Under the pieces are notes generated by a model. That model was not told the origin of the DNA and searched no databases. It saw only the letters and a list, made by a program, of their open reading frames with translations. From DASXKD01 sp963734725 (GTDB taxonomy: Bacteria > Actinomycetota > Actinomycetes > Streptosporangiales > Streptosporangiaceae), in contig CAVTIX010000009.1 of the NCBI GenBank assembly GCA_963734725.1, positions 434,001 to 498,000 of the forward strand: a DNA stretch of 64,000 nucleotides, written 5' to 3'. A program made the translations under genes and the position numbers. Within the stretch, counting starts at the first letter, position 1, and every line of letters begins with the position of its first letter. Below, piece after piece: positions 43,905-57,484 of this stretch.

Positions 43905-44582
43905 TCACTCGGCGGGGGACGCCGGGGAGGGGCCGCCGTCCGAGGCGGGGCTGCTATCCGGGACGGCGGTTTCCGCCGGGGCGAGGGTTTCTGCGGGGGC
44001 GCCGGGCAGGGCGCCGGCCAGGACTTCCTCGGCTACCACGCGCATCGGGACGCGGCGGTCCATGGAGGTCTTCTGAATCCAGCGGAACGCTTCCGGCTCG
44101 GTGAGGCCGGTGGCGACCTGGAGACGGCCCTTAGCCCGGTCCAGCAGCTTGCGCACCTCCAAGCGCTCACGCAGGGAGCCCACCTCGTCCCCGAGCGCGG
44201 ACAGTTCCTGGAAGCGGCTGACCGCGATCTCGATCGCCGGCACCAGGTCCGCCTTGGTGAACGGCTTCACGATGTACGCCATGGCGCCTGCGTCCCGGGC
44301 CCGCTCGACGAGTTCCCGCTGCGAGAACGCGGTGAGGATGACAACCGGCGCGATGTGCTTGGCGGCGATCTGCTCGGCCGCGGAGATCCCGTCCAGCACC
44401 GGCATCTTGACGTCCAGGATCATGAGGTCGGGCCGCAGGCTCTCGGCGAGTTTGACCGCCTGCTCCCCGTCGGATGCCTCTCCGGCGATCTCGTACCCTT
44501 CCTCCTCCAGCATCTCCTTCAGGTCAAGCCGGATCAGCGCCTCGTCTTCGGCGATCACAACACGGACGGGTGTCGGGCTCAC
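43905..44582 (-). CDS. pdtaR: Response regulator with ANTAR RNA-binding domain (PdtaR type)
   Basis: 225 residues. The receiver domain has VVIAEDEALIRLDLKEML, the phospho-acceptor in LMILDVKMPVLDG, ILTAFSQRE and the lysine in VKPFTKADL. The ANTAR domain follows (RKLLDRAKGRLQVATGLTEPEAFRWIQKTSMDRRVPM), which in relatives binds paired RNA hairpins after phosphorylation by PdtaS. An alanine-, proline- and serine-rich tail ends it. GTG 44582 lies seven bases after TACGCT, so the mRNA is probably leaderless. A divergent tRNA lies upstream. Proximity to polA and rpsA matches the mycobacterial Rv1626 locus. Confidence 0.93.
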   Translation of the reverse strand: MSPTPVRVVIAEDEALIRLDLKEMLEEEGYEIAGEASDGEQAVKLAESLRPDLMILDVKMPVLDGISAAEQIAAKHIAPVVILTAFSQRELVERARDAGAMAYIVKPFTKADLVPAIEIAVSRFQELSALGDEVGSLRERLEVRKLLDRAKGRLQVATGLTEPEAFRWIQKTSMDRRVPMRVVAEEVLAGALPGAPAETLAPAETAVPDSSPASDGGPSPASPAE

Positions 44583-44655
44583 AGCCACGAGCGTACCCAA
44601 ATTGGTAGATTGGCGTCGGCCGCGCCTCTCCTCTTCAGGGGAGATGACCGGCCAT

Positions 44656-44729
44656 GCCCCGGTAGACCAATCGGCAGAGTCCGCGGTCTCAAACACCGTG
44701 CAGTGTGGGTTCGAGTCCCACCCGGGGCA
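44656..44729 (+). tRNA. tRNA-Leu(CAA), short variable loop
   Basis: 74 bases. Acceptor stem GCCCCGG/CCGGGGC, a three-pair D stem (GAC/GTC) with an eleven-base loop, anticodon stem GCGGT/ACCGT with loop CTCAAAC (anticodon CAA, T33 and A37 in place), a five-base variable loop and T arm GTGGG-TTCGAGT-CCCAC. CCA is not encoded. Anticodon and D arm indicate leucine, but leucine tRNAs normally carry a long variable arm. No integrase is nearby, so it is not visibly used as an attachment site. Confidence 0.82.
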
Positions 44730-44772
44730 CCCGGGGACGTTGACGCGACTGGGTCGCTGAGGCGGCAGGTCA

Positions 44773-44818
44773 TGAATGTGAGTTTGGTGTTCAAAGAACA
44801 ACACCAAACTCGCATTCA
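44773..44818. terminator. Long hairpin between tRNA-Leu and gltD
   Basis: 19-base arms (TGAATGTGAGTTTGGTGTT and its complement with one mismatch) around an eight-base loop. It starts 43 bases after the tRNA and lies 46 bases beyond the gltD stop, so it could terminate both converging transcripts. It is far less GC-rich than its surroundings. Confidence 0.65.
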
Positions 44819-44864
44819 TCGCCGCTGGGGGCTGGCCCGCCGTCGCCGCTCGGGCGGCGCCGCG

Positions 44865-46314
44865 TCAAGTCATTGGGCGGGCGGTCGGCGGGATCGGCGC
44901 GGGGAGCGCGGAGGCGCCCATCAGGTAGCCGTCCACGGCTGCTGCCGCGGAACGGCCCTCGGCGATCGCCCACACGATCAGCGACTGTCCTCTCCCCATG
45001 TCGCCCGCCACGAACACGCCGGGCGCCGAGGTCGCGTAGGCGGCGTCCCGCGCTACGTTCCCGCGCTCGTCCATGTCCACGCCCAGGTCGTCGAGCAGCC
45101 CCGCCCGGTCCGCCCCGGTGAATCCCATGGCGAGCAGAACCAGGTCAGCCCTGAGCTCTCGTTCGGTACCGGGGACAGGTGCGAACCTCGCGGCGGGCCC
45201 TTCCACCTCAACCAGCCGCAGCGCCCGCACCCCGCCATGCTCGTCCGCGAGGAACTCCTGCGTGGACACGGCGAAGACCCGCTCGCCGCCTTCCTCGTGC
45301 GCGCTGGACACCCGGTAGATCATCGGATAAGTCGGCCACGGCTGGGCATCCGGCCGCTGGCCGGACGGCCGGGGCATGATCTCGAGCTGGGTCACCGACG
45401 CGGCGTCCTGCCGGTGCACGGTGCCAAGGCAGTCGGCGCCGGTGTCGCCACCGCCAATTATCACCACGTGCCGCCCGCGCGCGCTGATGACCGGGTCGGT
45501 CCCGGCGGCAACCGCACGGTTGGCCGCCGGCAGGAACTCCATCGCCTGGTGGATGCCGCCGGCGTCCGCGCCGGGCACCGGCAGGCCGCGCGGTATGGTC
45601 GCGCCGCCCGCTAGCACCACCGCGTCGTGTTCGGCCCGCAGCTGCGCGGCCGTCACGTCGCGGCCCACGTTGATCCCGCAGGCGAACATCGTCCCCTCGG
45701 CCCGCATCTGGTCCAGCCGGGCGGTCCAGGTGCCGCTTTTCCAGCTTGAACTCGGGGATGCCGAACCGGAGCAGGCCGCCAGGCGCCTCCGCGCGCTCGT
45801 ACACGGTGACCGTGTGCCCAGCCCGGGTGAGCTGCTGCGCGGCGGCCAGCCCGGCCGGGCCGGCGCCCACGACGGCCACCGTGCGGCCGGTCAGCACGGC
45901 CGGCGGCTCGGGCCGGACCCAGCCCGACGCCAGCGCCCAGTCGGCGATCTCCACCTCGACCTGCTTGATCGTGACCGGATCCGAATTGATGCCGAGCACG
46001 CAGGCGCTTTCGCACGGGGCCGGGCACAGCCGCCCGGTGAATTCGGGGAAGTTGTTGGTGGCGTGCAGCCGCCGGGCCGCCTCCGCCCAGTCCTCACGCC
46101 AGACCAGGTCGTTCCACTCCGGGATGAGGTTGCCCAGCGGGCAGCCCTGGTGGCAGAACGGGATGCCGCAGTCCATGCACCGCCCGGCCTGGAGTTCCAG
46201 CCGCGCGGCGCCGAACTCGGTGTAGACCTCGCGCCAGTCGGAGATGCGCACGCTCACCGGGCGCCGGGCCGGGGTCACCCGCGGCGTGGTCAGGAAGCCC
46301 TTGGGATCGGCCAT
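44865..46314 (-). CDS. gltD: Glutamate synthase small subunit, interrupted by an apparent 1-base insertion
   Basis: NADPH-dependent beta subunit that feeds electrons to GltB. The first frame carries the iron-sulfur cysteines (CMDCGIPFCHQGCPLGN, CPAPCESACVLGI) and the FAD motif VAVVGAGPAGLAAAQQL. The second frame, from about 45720, has the NADPH-binding VVIIGGGDTGADCLG and the closing FVAGDMGRGQSLIVWAIAEGR. The join is CGCCCGGCTGGACCAG; one extra C near 45719 accounts for it, since without it HLDRRLDQMRAEGTMF is restored. ATG 46314 has GGAGG from the end of gltB. Expression follows gltB. Confidence 0.9.
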
Positions 46315-46325
46315 GACGTCCCTCC

Positions 46326-50900
<4,575 letters not shown>

Positions 50901-51133
50901 CAAGTCTCCTGTCGTCTCGACTTCGCATTGGGTGCGGGTCGGGACGACATTGGCCCTGCCGCGGGCAGCACCGACGATGCGGCCTGTGGCCCCGTGAGCT
51001 ACCGCTCCGGGATTGCCTCCAGATTAAACCACCCGTGCGTTCTTGCCCGCGAAGGCCGGGTGGCGAAACCCAAGGATGCAGACCAATTACTGCTCGTCAC
51101 AGGCGCCAGAACGCATGTTGCGCGGCGTGAGAG

Positions 51134-51946
51134 TCAGCGGGCGGCCCGGGCCGGGCGGCGGACCCCCGCCGCGAGATCCCCGGCCAGGCCCCTGACTTCC
51201 TGGATGCCGGCGGCCAGATCGGGCGCGTCCAGCAGGCGCTGGACGAACGCGGAGCCGACGATCACGCCATCCGCGAAGCCGGCGACCTCGGCGGCCTGGG
51301 CGCCGTCACGCACGCCGAGTCCCACCGCCACGGGCAGGTCGGTGGCGGCCCGGACCCGGCTCACCACGCTGGCCGCGGCGTCACCGACCCGGTCCCGGGC
51401 GCCGGTGATGCCCATGACCGACACCGCGTAGACAAACCCGGCGCAGGCCTTGGTGATCAGCTCGATGCGCTCGGGCGTGGAACTGGGCGCCACCAGGAAG
51501 ACCCGGTCCAGGTCGTGCTCGGCGGCGGCGTCCAGCCACGGGCCCGCCTCTTCGGGGGTCAGGTCGGGAGTGATGAGCCCGCAGCCGCCGGCCGCGGCCA
51601 GGTCGCGGGCGAACCTGCGCACGCCGTAGTGGTCGACGGGGTTCCAGTAGGTCATGACGAGCACGGGCACGCCGCCAGCCGCCACCGCCTCGACCGTGCG
51701 CAGCACATCGGTGACCCGGACGCCGCCGGCCAGCGCCCGGTCCACGGCCGCCTGGATGACCGGGCCATCGAGCAGCGGGTCGGTGTAGGGCAGCCCGATC
51801 TCGATCACGTCCGCACCAGATTCGGCCATCGCCCGGGCGGCGGCGATCGCCCCGTCCACGGTGGGGAAGCCGGCGGGCAGGTAGCCGACGAGTACCGCCC
51901 TGCCTTCGCCGGCGGCCCGGGCGAACGCCGCGGCGACGCCGGTCAC
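51134..51946 (-). CDS. trpA: Tryptophan synthase alpha chain
   Basis: 270 residues. It cleaves indole-3-glycerol phosphate and channels indole to TrpB. The catalytic pair falls at E49 (VIEIGLPYTD) and D60 (PLLDGPVIQ). Loop and phosphate-site motifs PDLTPEEAGPW and VGLGVRDGAQAAEVAGFADGVIVGSA are present. GTG 51946 overlaps the trpB stop (GTGA), so the two subunits are coupled. It is the last trp gene here. Confidence 0.96.
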   Translation of the reverse strand: MTGVAAAFARAAGEGRAVLVGYLPAGFPTVDGAIAAARAMAESGADVIEIGLPYTDPLLDGPVIQAAVDRALAGGVRVTDVLRTVEAVAAGGVPVLVMTYWNPVDHYGVRRFARDLAAAGGCGLITPDLTPEEAGPWLDAAAEHDLDRVFLVAPSSTPERIELITKACAGFVYAVSVMGITGARDRVGDAAASVVSRVRAATDLPVAVGLGVRDGAQAAEVAGFADGVIVGSAFVQRLLDAPDLAAGIQEVRGLAGDLAAGVRRPARAAR

Positions 51947-53199
51947 TGACTGACCGCCCCGTCGAGCGCTTCGGCGCTCAAGTGCCCGAACCAGCGGGAG
52001 GCGGTGGTGACGTCCTTGTCGCCCCGGCCGGACAGGTTGACCAGCAGCAGCGAATCCGGGCCGGTTTCCTTGCCGACCTGCAGCGCCCCGGCGAGCGCGT
52101 GCGCGGACTCCAGCGCGGGGATGATCCCCTCGGTCCGGCACAGCAGCGCGAAGGCCTCCATGGCCTCGGCGTCGGTGATCGCGCGGTAACTGGCCCGTCC
52201 GTTCTCGGCGAGCCAGGCGTGCTCGGGGCCGACGCCCGGGTAGTCCAGGCCCGCGGAGATCGAGTGGGTGGCGAGCGTCTGGCCGTCGGAGTCCTGCAGC
52301 ACGCGGGTGCGCATGCCGTGCAGCACCCCGTCCGACCCGGCCACCATGGTCGCGGCGTGCCTGCCGGTGTCCAGCCCGTCGCCGCCGGCCTCGCAGCCGA
52401 TCAGCCGCACCGGCTCGTCTGCCAGGAAGGCGTGGAAGATGCCGATCGAGTTGGACCCGCCGCCGACGCAGGCGATCACCACATCGGGCAGCCTTCCCGC
52501 CTGCTCCAGGATCTGGCTGCGCGCCTCGAGCCCGATGACCCGCTGGAAATCCCGGACCATCATCGGGAACGGGTGCGGGCCGCCGACGGAGCCGATGCAG
52601 TAGTGGGTGCTGGCGACGGTGGTGACCCAGTCGCGGAACGCCTCGTTCATGGCGTCCTTGAGGGTGCGGCTGCCGATAGTGACGGGAATCACCTCGGCCC
52701 CGAGCATCCGCATCCGCGCCACGTTCAGCGCCTGCCGGTGAGTGTCCTCTTCGCCCATGTAGACGGCGCATTCCAGGCCGAACAGAGCACAGGCCGTGGC
52801 GGTGGCGACACCGTGCTGCCCGGCGCCGGTCTCGGCGATGACCCGGGTCTTGCCCATCCGCTTGGCCAGCAGCACCTGCCCGAGCACGTTGTTGATCTTG
52901 TGGGACCCGGTGTGGGTCAGGTCCTCGCGCTTGAGCAGCACCTCACATCCGGCCGCCGCGGAGAACCGGGGCGCCGGGGTGAGCAGGGTCGGCCGGCCCG
53001 CGTACCCGCGCAGCAGCTCGCTCAGCTCGGCCCGGAAGGACGGGTCCGTTTTCGCGGCCGTGTACTGCGCCTCCAGTTCGGCCAGGGCCGAGATGAGCGA
53101 CTCGGGGACGAACCTTCCGCCGTAGCCCCCGAAATGACCGCTCGTATCGGGCACCGGGGCGGGCGCGGTGGCGCCGTCGGCGGGGGCGCTGTGGCTCAC
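51943..53199 (-). CDS. trpB: Tryptophan synthase beta chain
   Basis: 418 residues. PLP-dependent condensation of indole with serine. The PLP lysine is K101 in LTHTGSHKINN. The substrate glutamate is in AETGAGQHGVA and the PLP-phosphate glycines are in VACVGGGSNSIG, as the reader can see around residues 120-255. The GTG start overlaps the trpC stop by four bases. A poorly conserved 20-residue N-terminus precedes FGGYGGRFVPE. Confidence 0.97.
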   Translation of the reverse strand: MSHSAPADGATAPAPVPDTSGHFGGYGGRFVPESLISALAELEAQYTAAKTDPSFRAELSELLRGYAGRPTLLTPAPRFSAAAGCEVLLKREDLTHTGSHKINNVLGQVLLAKRMGKTRVIAETGAGQHGVATATACALFGLECAVYMGEEDTHRQALNVARMRMLGAEVIPVTIGSRTLKDAMNEAFRDWVTTVASTHYCIGSVGGPHPFPMMVRDFQRVIGLEARSQILEQAGRLPDVVIACVGGGSNSIGIFHAFLADEPVRLIGCEAGGDGLDTGRHAATMVAGSDGVLHGMRTRVLQDSDGQTLATHSISAGLDYPGVGPEHAWLAENGRASYRAITDAEAMEAFALLCRTEGIIPALESAHALAGALQVGKETGPDSLLLVNLSGRGDKDVTTASRWFGHLSAEALDGAVSQ

Positions 53200-54005
53200 G
53201 GGCGGTCACCGCGGAGCGCCGGGTGGGATCCCGCGGTGACCAGGTCGGCCACGGCCGAGCGCGGGTTCTTGCCGGTGACCAGGCTTTCGCCCACCAGCAC
53301 GGCGTCCGCCCCGGCGGCGGCGTACGCGAACAGATCACGCGGGCCCCGGATCCCGGACTCGGCGATCTTGACAACGCGGGCGGGGATCATCGGGGCCAGG
53401 CGCGCGAACACCTCGCGGTCCACCTCCAGGGTGGCCAGGTCACGCGCGTTGACGCCGATGACCTTGGCCCCTGCCTCGGCCGCTCGGACGACCTCGGCGT
53501 CGGTGTGCACCTCGACCAGCGGCACGAGTCCGATCGACACGGCCCGTTCCACCAGCGAGACAAGGGCGTTCTGCTCCAGCGCGGCCACGATCAGCAGCAC
53601 CATGTCCGCCCCGTGCGCACGGGCCTCCCAGAGCTGGTAGGAGCTGATGATGAAGTCCTTGCGCAGCACCGGCACGGCCACCCGTTCGCGGATCGTTGCC
53701 AGGTCCTGCAGGCTGCCGTCGAAGTGGCGCGGTTCGGTGAGGACGCTGATGACGCTGGCCCCGCCCGCCTCGTATTCGCAGGCGAGCGCTGCGGGGTCAG
53801 CGATCGATGCCATCTTGCCCTTGGACGGGCTGGCCCGCTTGACCTCGGCGATCACGGCAACGTCCTGGCCGCTGAGCGCGGCGACGGCGTCCCGGGGCGA
53901 AGCCGCGCGCCCGGCCATCTCCTTGAGCCGCTCCAGCGGTATCTTCCGCTGGCGGGCGGCGAGATCGGTGCGCACGCCTTCCAGGATCTCGTTGAGCACG
54001 CTCAC
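53196..54005 (-). CDS. trpC: Indole-3-glycerol phosphate synthase
   Basis: 269 residues. It closes the indole ring. Motifs are the catalytic lysines and glutamate in VIAEVKRASPSKG, SVLTEPRHFDGS, VLRKDFIIS, VEVHTDAEV, IGVNARDLATLEVD and AESGIRGPRD. It is monofunctional, and no trpF lies alongside; the HisA at 58835 is therefore expected to serve as PriA. GTG 54005 starts 90 bases after the upstream membrane-protein gene. Confidence 0.96.
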   Translation of the reverse strand: MSVLNEILEGVRTDLAARQRKIPLERLKEMAGRAASPRDAVAALSGQDVAVIAEVKRASPSKGKMASIADPAALACEYEAGGASVISVLTEPRHFDGSLQDLATIRERVAVPVLRKDFIISSYQLWEARAHGADMVLLIVAALEQNALVSLVERAVSIGLVPLVEVHTDAEVVRAAEAGAKVIGVNARDLATLEVDREVFARLAPMIPARVVKIAESGIRGPRDLFAYAAAGADAVLVGESLVTGKNPRSAVADLVTAGSHPALRGDRP

Positions 54006-54095
54006 GCGGTTCCGTTATCCCCTCGGGTCGGATGCCTTGCTTCGGGTGATGGTAGCGAGGCCATTGCTGTGCTCCGGCACGCGCCCTCCCGCCGG

Positions 54096-54575
54096 TCACC
54101 CAGCGGCGTGTTCGCCGAACGTCTCCCCTGTGGCATCGCCAAAGCCCACCTCACCACGCTGATGGCCGGGCGCCCCGCCCGGCACGGCCGAGTAAGCCCG
54201 CGCCACGGCGGGATGGAGCAAAGCGCCGGTCACGACGAGCGCGAACAGCGTCCCGCCGACGTACCGGGCGAACACGAATCTGGACACCCCGTACAGGAAG
54301 AACACGCTTTCCACGCTCAGCGCGGTCACCCACGCGGCCCGGGTGCCGGACCTGACCAGCAGCGCGAGCAGGAACAGCGAGACCACAAGCGCGAGCGTGA
54401 TGAGCACCGACGGCAGATGGCGGCGGCTGAACGCCAGGCCCACCGTGGCGGCCGCAGCCGCCTGCGCCACCACCAGCCGGGTCACCAGGCGCACCGGCGC
54501 CGGCGCCGGGCGGCCCGGGGCGCGGGCGCCGTGCCGACGGCGCCAGGGGCGCCTGCCAGGTTCCGATGCGCTCAC
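54096..54575 (-). CDS. Small membrane protein upstream of trpC
   Basis: 159 residues with a basic, arginine- and proline-rich N-terminus and about four membrane helices (LVVAQAAAAATVGLA; LITLALVVSLFLLALLV; WVTALSVESVFFLYGV; GGTLFALVVTGALLHP). I do not recognise a family. Similar small membrane proteins are common in this position in actinobacterial his-trp regions. GTG 54575 has GGAGG six bases upstream. It lies in line with hisI, the TIGR02234 gene and trpC. Confidence 0.75.
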   Translation of the reverse strand: MSASEPGRRPWRRRHGARAPGRPAPAPVRLVTRLVVAQAAAAATVGLAFSRRHLPSVLITLALVVSLFLLALLVRSGTRAAWVTALSVESVFFLYGVSRFVFARYVGGTLFALVVTGALLHPAVARAYSAVPGGAPGHQRGEVGFGDATGETFGEHAAG

Positions 54576-54674
54576 CGCTCACCTCCGGGCCGGGCACGCC
54601 CCGCCGGGTGGGGCGGCGCCTGTCTTCGGCCAGCCATTCACCCTTACGAGACTAGCGCCGGCCACCGGTGCGAT

Positions 54675-55412
54675 TCAGTCAGGGCTGTTCTGCCCGGCGT
54701 TACCCCCGGCCCGGTCGGTCGGATCGGCGCCGCGGCTCAGCGCGTCCCACAACGCGGCGCTGTCCTCCGGCTGTGGGCGTCCGGACTGCTCAGGCGGCTC
54801 GTACCGGCTGGACATGACCGGCCAGCGCGGTCCACGCCAGGCCACCAGCAAACCAGCCGCGACGACGACCAGCGCTCCGGCCGCTGCGGCCGGGCGCCAC
54901 AGCGCCGCCGTCATGGTGACGTGACCCGCCGCGGTGATCCCCGGACCCGCGCCGCCACCCGGCGCAGCGCCGGGCGAAACCCCGGCAGCGCCGCCGGCGG
55001 TGGCGGAGCCGGCCTGCGAGACGGCGGTTACCCGCGCCGCGGCGAGCACGTCGGAGGTGGCCAGCGGAAGGCTCACCGCCACGACGATCACCACGCCGAA
55101 CACGGCCATCAACAGCCCGGCGAGGCGGCGGGCCAGGCGCCGGGTAGCGATGACCGCCGCGAGGCTGGCCAGCGCGGCCAGGGCCAGCGCACCGGCCAGC
55201 GGGACCAGGTCCTGGCCGCTGACCGACACCACGCTGGCGGGCAACGGCGCCGGGGCTGGGGTGGCCACGCGCGCCCAGCCCTGCCGGGCCGACAGCAGCA
55301 CGGCCCCGGCGCCGGCCGCGCCGAGGGCCAGGCCGAGCAGGTACTCCCGCCGCAGCCGGGGCAGCGGCCCGGCGGCCCCGGCCGGTGGCGCTTGGCCGCG
55401 CACCGCGGTCAC
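54675..55412 (-). CDS. Trp-region-associated membrane protein (TIGR02234 family)
   Basis: 245 residues. It has a helix near 25-45, two more in the middle (LAGALALAALASLAAVIATRR; LLMAVFGVVIVVAVSLPLA), a glycine- and alanine-rich outer loop, a last helix (GALVVVAAGLLVAWRG) and a polar tail that includes SSRYEPPEQSG and LWDALSRGADPTD, the usual family ending. Function is unknown; the family is found with trp genes in actinobacteria. GTG 55412 overlaps the hisI stop (GTGA). A trpE gene, often located here, is absent. Confidence 0.82.
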   Translation of the reverse strand: MTAVRGQAPPAGAAGPLPRLRREYLLGLALGAAGAGAVLLSARQGWARVATPAPAPLPASVVSVSGQDLVPLAGALALAALASLAAVIATRRLARRLAGLLMAVFGVVIVVAVSLPLATSDVLAAARVTAVSQAGSATAGGAAGVSPGAAPGGGAGPGITAAGHVTMTAALWRPAAAAGALVVVAAGLLVAWRGPRWPVMSSRYEPPEQSGRPQPEDSAALWDALSRGADPTDRAGGNAGQNSPD

Positions 55413-55780
55413 GGCGCGGTCAGCTCCAGCGCCCCGGCGTCGAAGCAGGTCCGGTCGCCGGTGTGGCAGGCGCCCTCGGCCTGGTCCACCTTGACGAGCA
55501 CGGCGTCGCCGTCGCAGTCGAGGGAGACGGAGATGACCCGCTGCACGTGGCCGGAGGTCTCCCCCTTGACCCAGTGCTCCTCCCGGCTGCGCGACCAGTA
55601 CGTGCACCGCCCGGTAGTCAGCGTGCGGTGCAGCGCCTCGTCATCCATCCAGGCCAGCATGAGCACCTCGCCGGTGTCGTACTGCTGGGCGATGGCGGCG
55701 AACAGCCCGTTCGCGTCGCGCTTGAGCCGAGCGGCGACCGCGGAGTCCAGCGCCGACGGCCGGCCGGGGTTGTCGGTCAC
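55409..55780 (-). CDS. hisI: Phosphoribosyl-AMP cyclohydrolase
   Basis: 123 residues, a monofunctional cyclohydrolase for the third step of histidine synthesis. Zinc and active-site residues appear in MLAWMDDEAL, TYWSRSREEHWVKGETSGH, CDGDAVLVKVDQ and ACHTGDRTCF. GTG 55780 has GGAGG seven bases upstream; the longer frame is not supported. It starts a separate minus-strand transcription unit from the main his cluster, with ppgK and the TIGR03085 gene between them. Confidence 0.96.
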   Translation of the reverse strand: MTDNPGRPSALDSAVAARLKRDANGLFAAIAQQYDTGEVLMLAWMDDEALHRTLTTGRCTYWSRSREEHWVKGETSGHVQRVISVSLDCDGDAVLVKVDQAEGACHTGDRTCFDAGALELTAP

Positions 55781-55843
55781 GCCAGTGCCTCCTTCGTCAT
55801 CCCCCGATCCTACGAGCGGACGGCGGACCGCCCGCAGGGGTAA

Positions 55844-55892
55844 GGCATGTCCCATAAATCATTCAGTCCGGCATAGATCTATGGGACACGCC
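55844..55892. mobile_element. Inverted-repeat element flanked by TA, likely remnant of an IS5-type transposon
   Basis: GGCATGTCCCATA and TATGGGACACGCC are 13-base arms with one mismatch around a 23-base centre. A TA dinucleotide stands just outside each end, the target duplication typical of some IS5-group elements. No transposase is present. It lies between the divergent hisI and TIGR03085 genes, where it could also act as an operator. Confidence 0.45.
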
Positions 55893-55911
55893 CTAGGCGT
55901 ACCATCGCGGG

Positions 55912-56565
55912 GTGAGCTATGCCCGTGACGAGCGTACGGCGCTGTGTGCCCTGCTTGATAAGACGGGGCCGGGGGCGCCGACGCTGTGCGAGGGCTGGCG
56001 CACCGTGGACCTTGCGGCGCACCTCGTGATGCGGGAACGCCGGCCGGACGCGGCGGCTGGGCTGATGGGCGGGCCGCTGGCGGGCCACACCCGCCGGGTC
56101 ACCGAACTGCTGTCCACTCGCAATCCGTTCCCGCACCTGGTGCAGCTGATCCGCAGCGGGCCGCCGGCCGTGTCGATCTATCGGCTCCCGGGCATGGACG
56201 AGCGGCTCAACCTGGTGGAGTTCTTCGTCCACCACGAGGACGTACGGCGCGGGGCGGACGGATGGCAGCCCCGCGACCTGTCCGATGGGCTGACCGACGC
56301 GCTCTGGCAGCGGCTGTCGGCGAGCAAGCTGCTGTTCCGCCGCTCGCCGGTGGGGGTGGAGCTGGCCAGGGACGACCTGACCACCGACCGCGGACAGCGG
56401 CAGGTGAGAATGACGGCAAGGGCCCGGACGCCGGTGGTGACGGTGACCGGCCACCCCGCGGAACTGATCTTGTGGGCGCTCGGGCGGACCGGCGCTGCCC
56501 AGGTAAGGCTCGACGGCAACACCGACGCCGTCCGCCAGCTCAGCACGGCACGCAGGGGCCCATAG
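55912..56565 (+). CDS. TIGR03085 family metal-binding protein (maleylpyruvate isomerase-like fold)
   Basis: 217 residues. The N-terminal DinB/MDMPI-like helical bundle includes RTVDLAAHLVMRERRPDAAAG and NLVEFFVHHEDVRRG, whose histidines are the expected metal ligands. Function is not established. It is divergent from hisI, a common arrangement in actinobacteria. GTG 55912 is close to the inverted-repeat element and has GCGGG rather than a strong ribosome site. Confidence 0.85.
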   Translation: MSYARDERTALCALLDKTGPGAPTLCEGWRTVDLAAHLVMRERRPDAAAGLMGGPLAGHTRRVTELLSTRNPFPHLVQLIRSGPPAVSIYRLPGMDERLNLVEFFVHHEDVRRGADGWQPRDLSDGLTDALWQRLSASKLLFRRSPVGVELARDDLTTDRGQRQVRMTARARTPVVTVTGHPAELILWALGRTGAAQVRLDGNTDAVRQLSTARRGP

Positions 56566-56627
56566 GCGCCTGCCGGACCGGCCGCCACGGTGCCCGTGGC
56601 GGCGCATTAGGAGGGGACGGAGGCGCG

Positions 56628-57359
<732 letters not shown>

Positions 57360-57484
57360 CGGCTGCCCGCCGCCTGATTGCCGTCGGCCTCGCGGCCTGA
57401 TTGCCGTCGGCCCCGGCTCCTGAATGCCACTGGATCGGCAGGCGCTTGCGTTTCCCGGCCGTGCTTGCGTCCCCGGCCCGTGGT
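57360..57484. repeat. Two short duplications in the ppgK-hisF gap
   Basis: GCCTGATTGCCGTCGGCC occurs at 57372-57389 and 57394-57411. A second near-duplicate of about 18 bases (GCTTGCGT, then CCCGGCC) follows. They lie between convergent genes and look like local slippage products. Confidence 0.6.

Noticed and set aside
44656..44729. tRNA as integration site of a mobile island
   Set aside because: No integrase, no direct repeat of the tRNA 3' end and conserved core genes on both sides.
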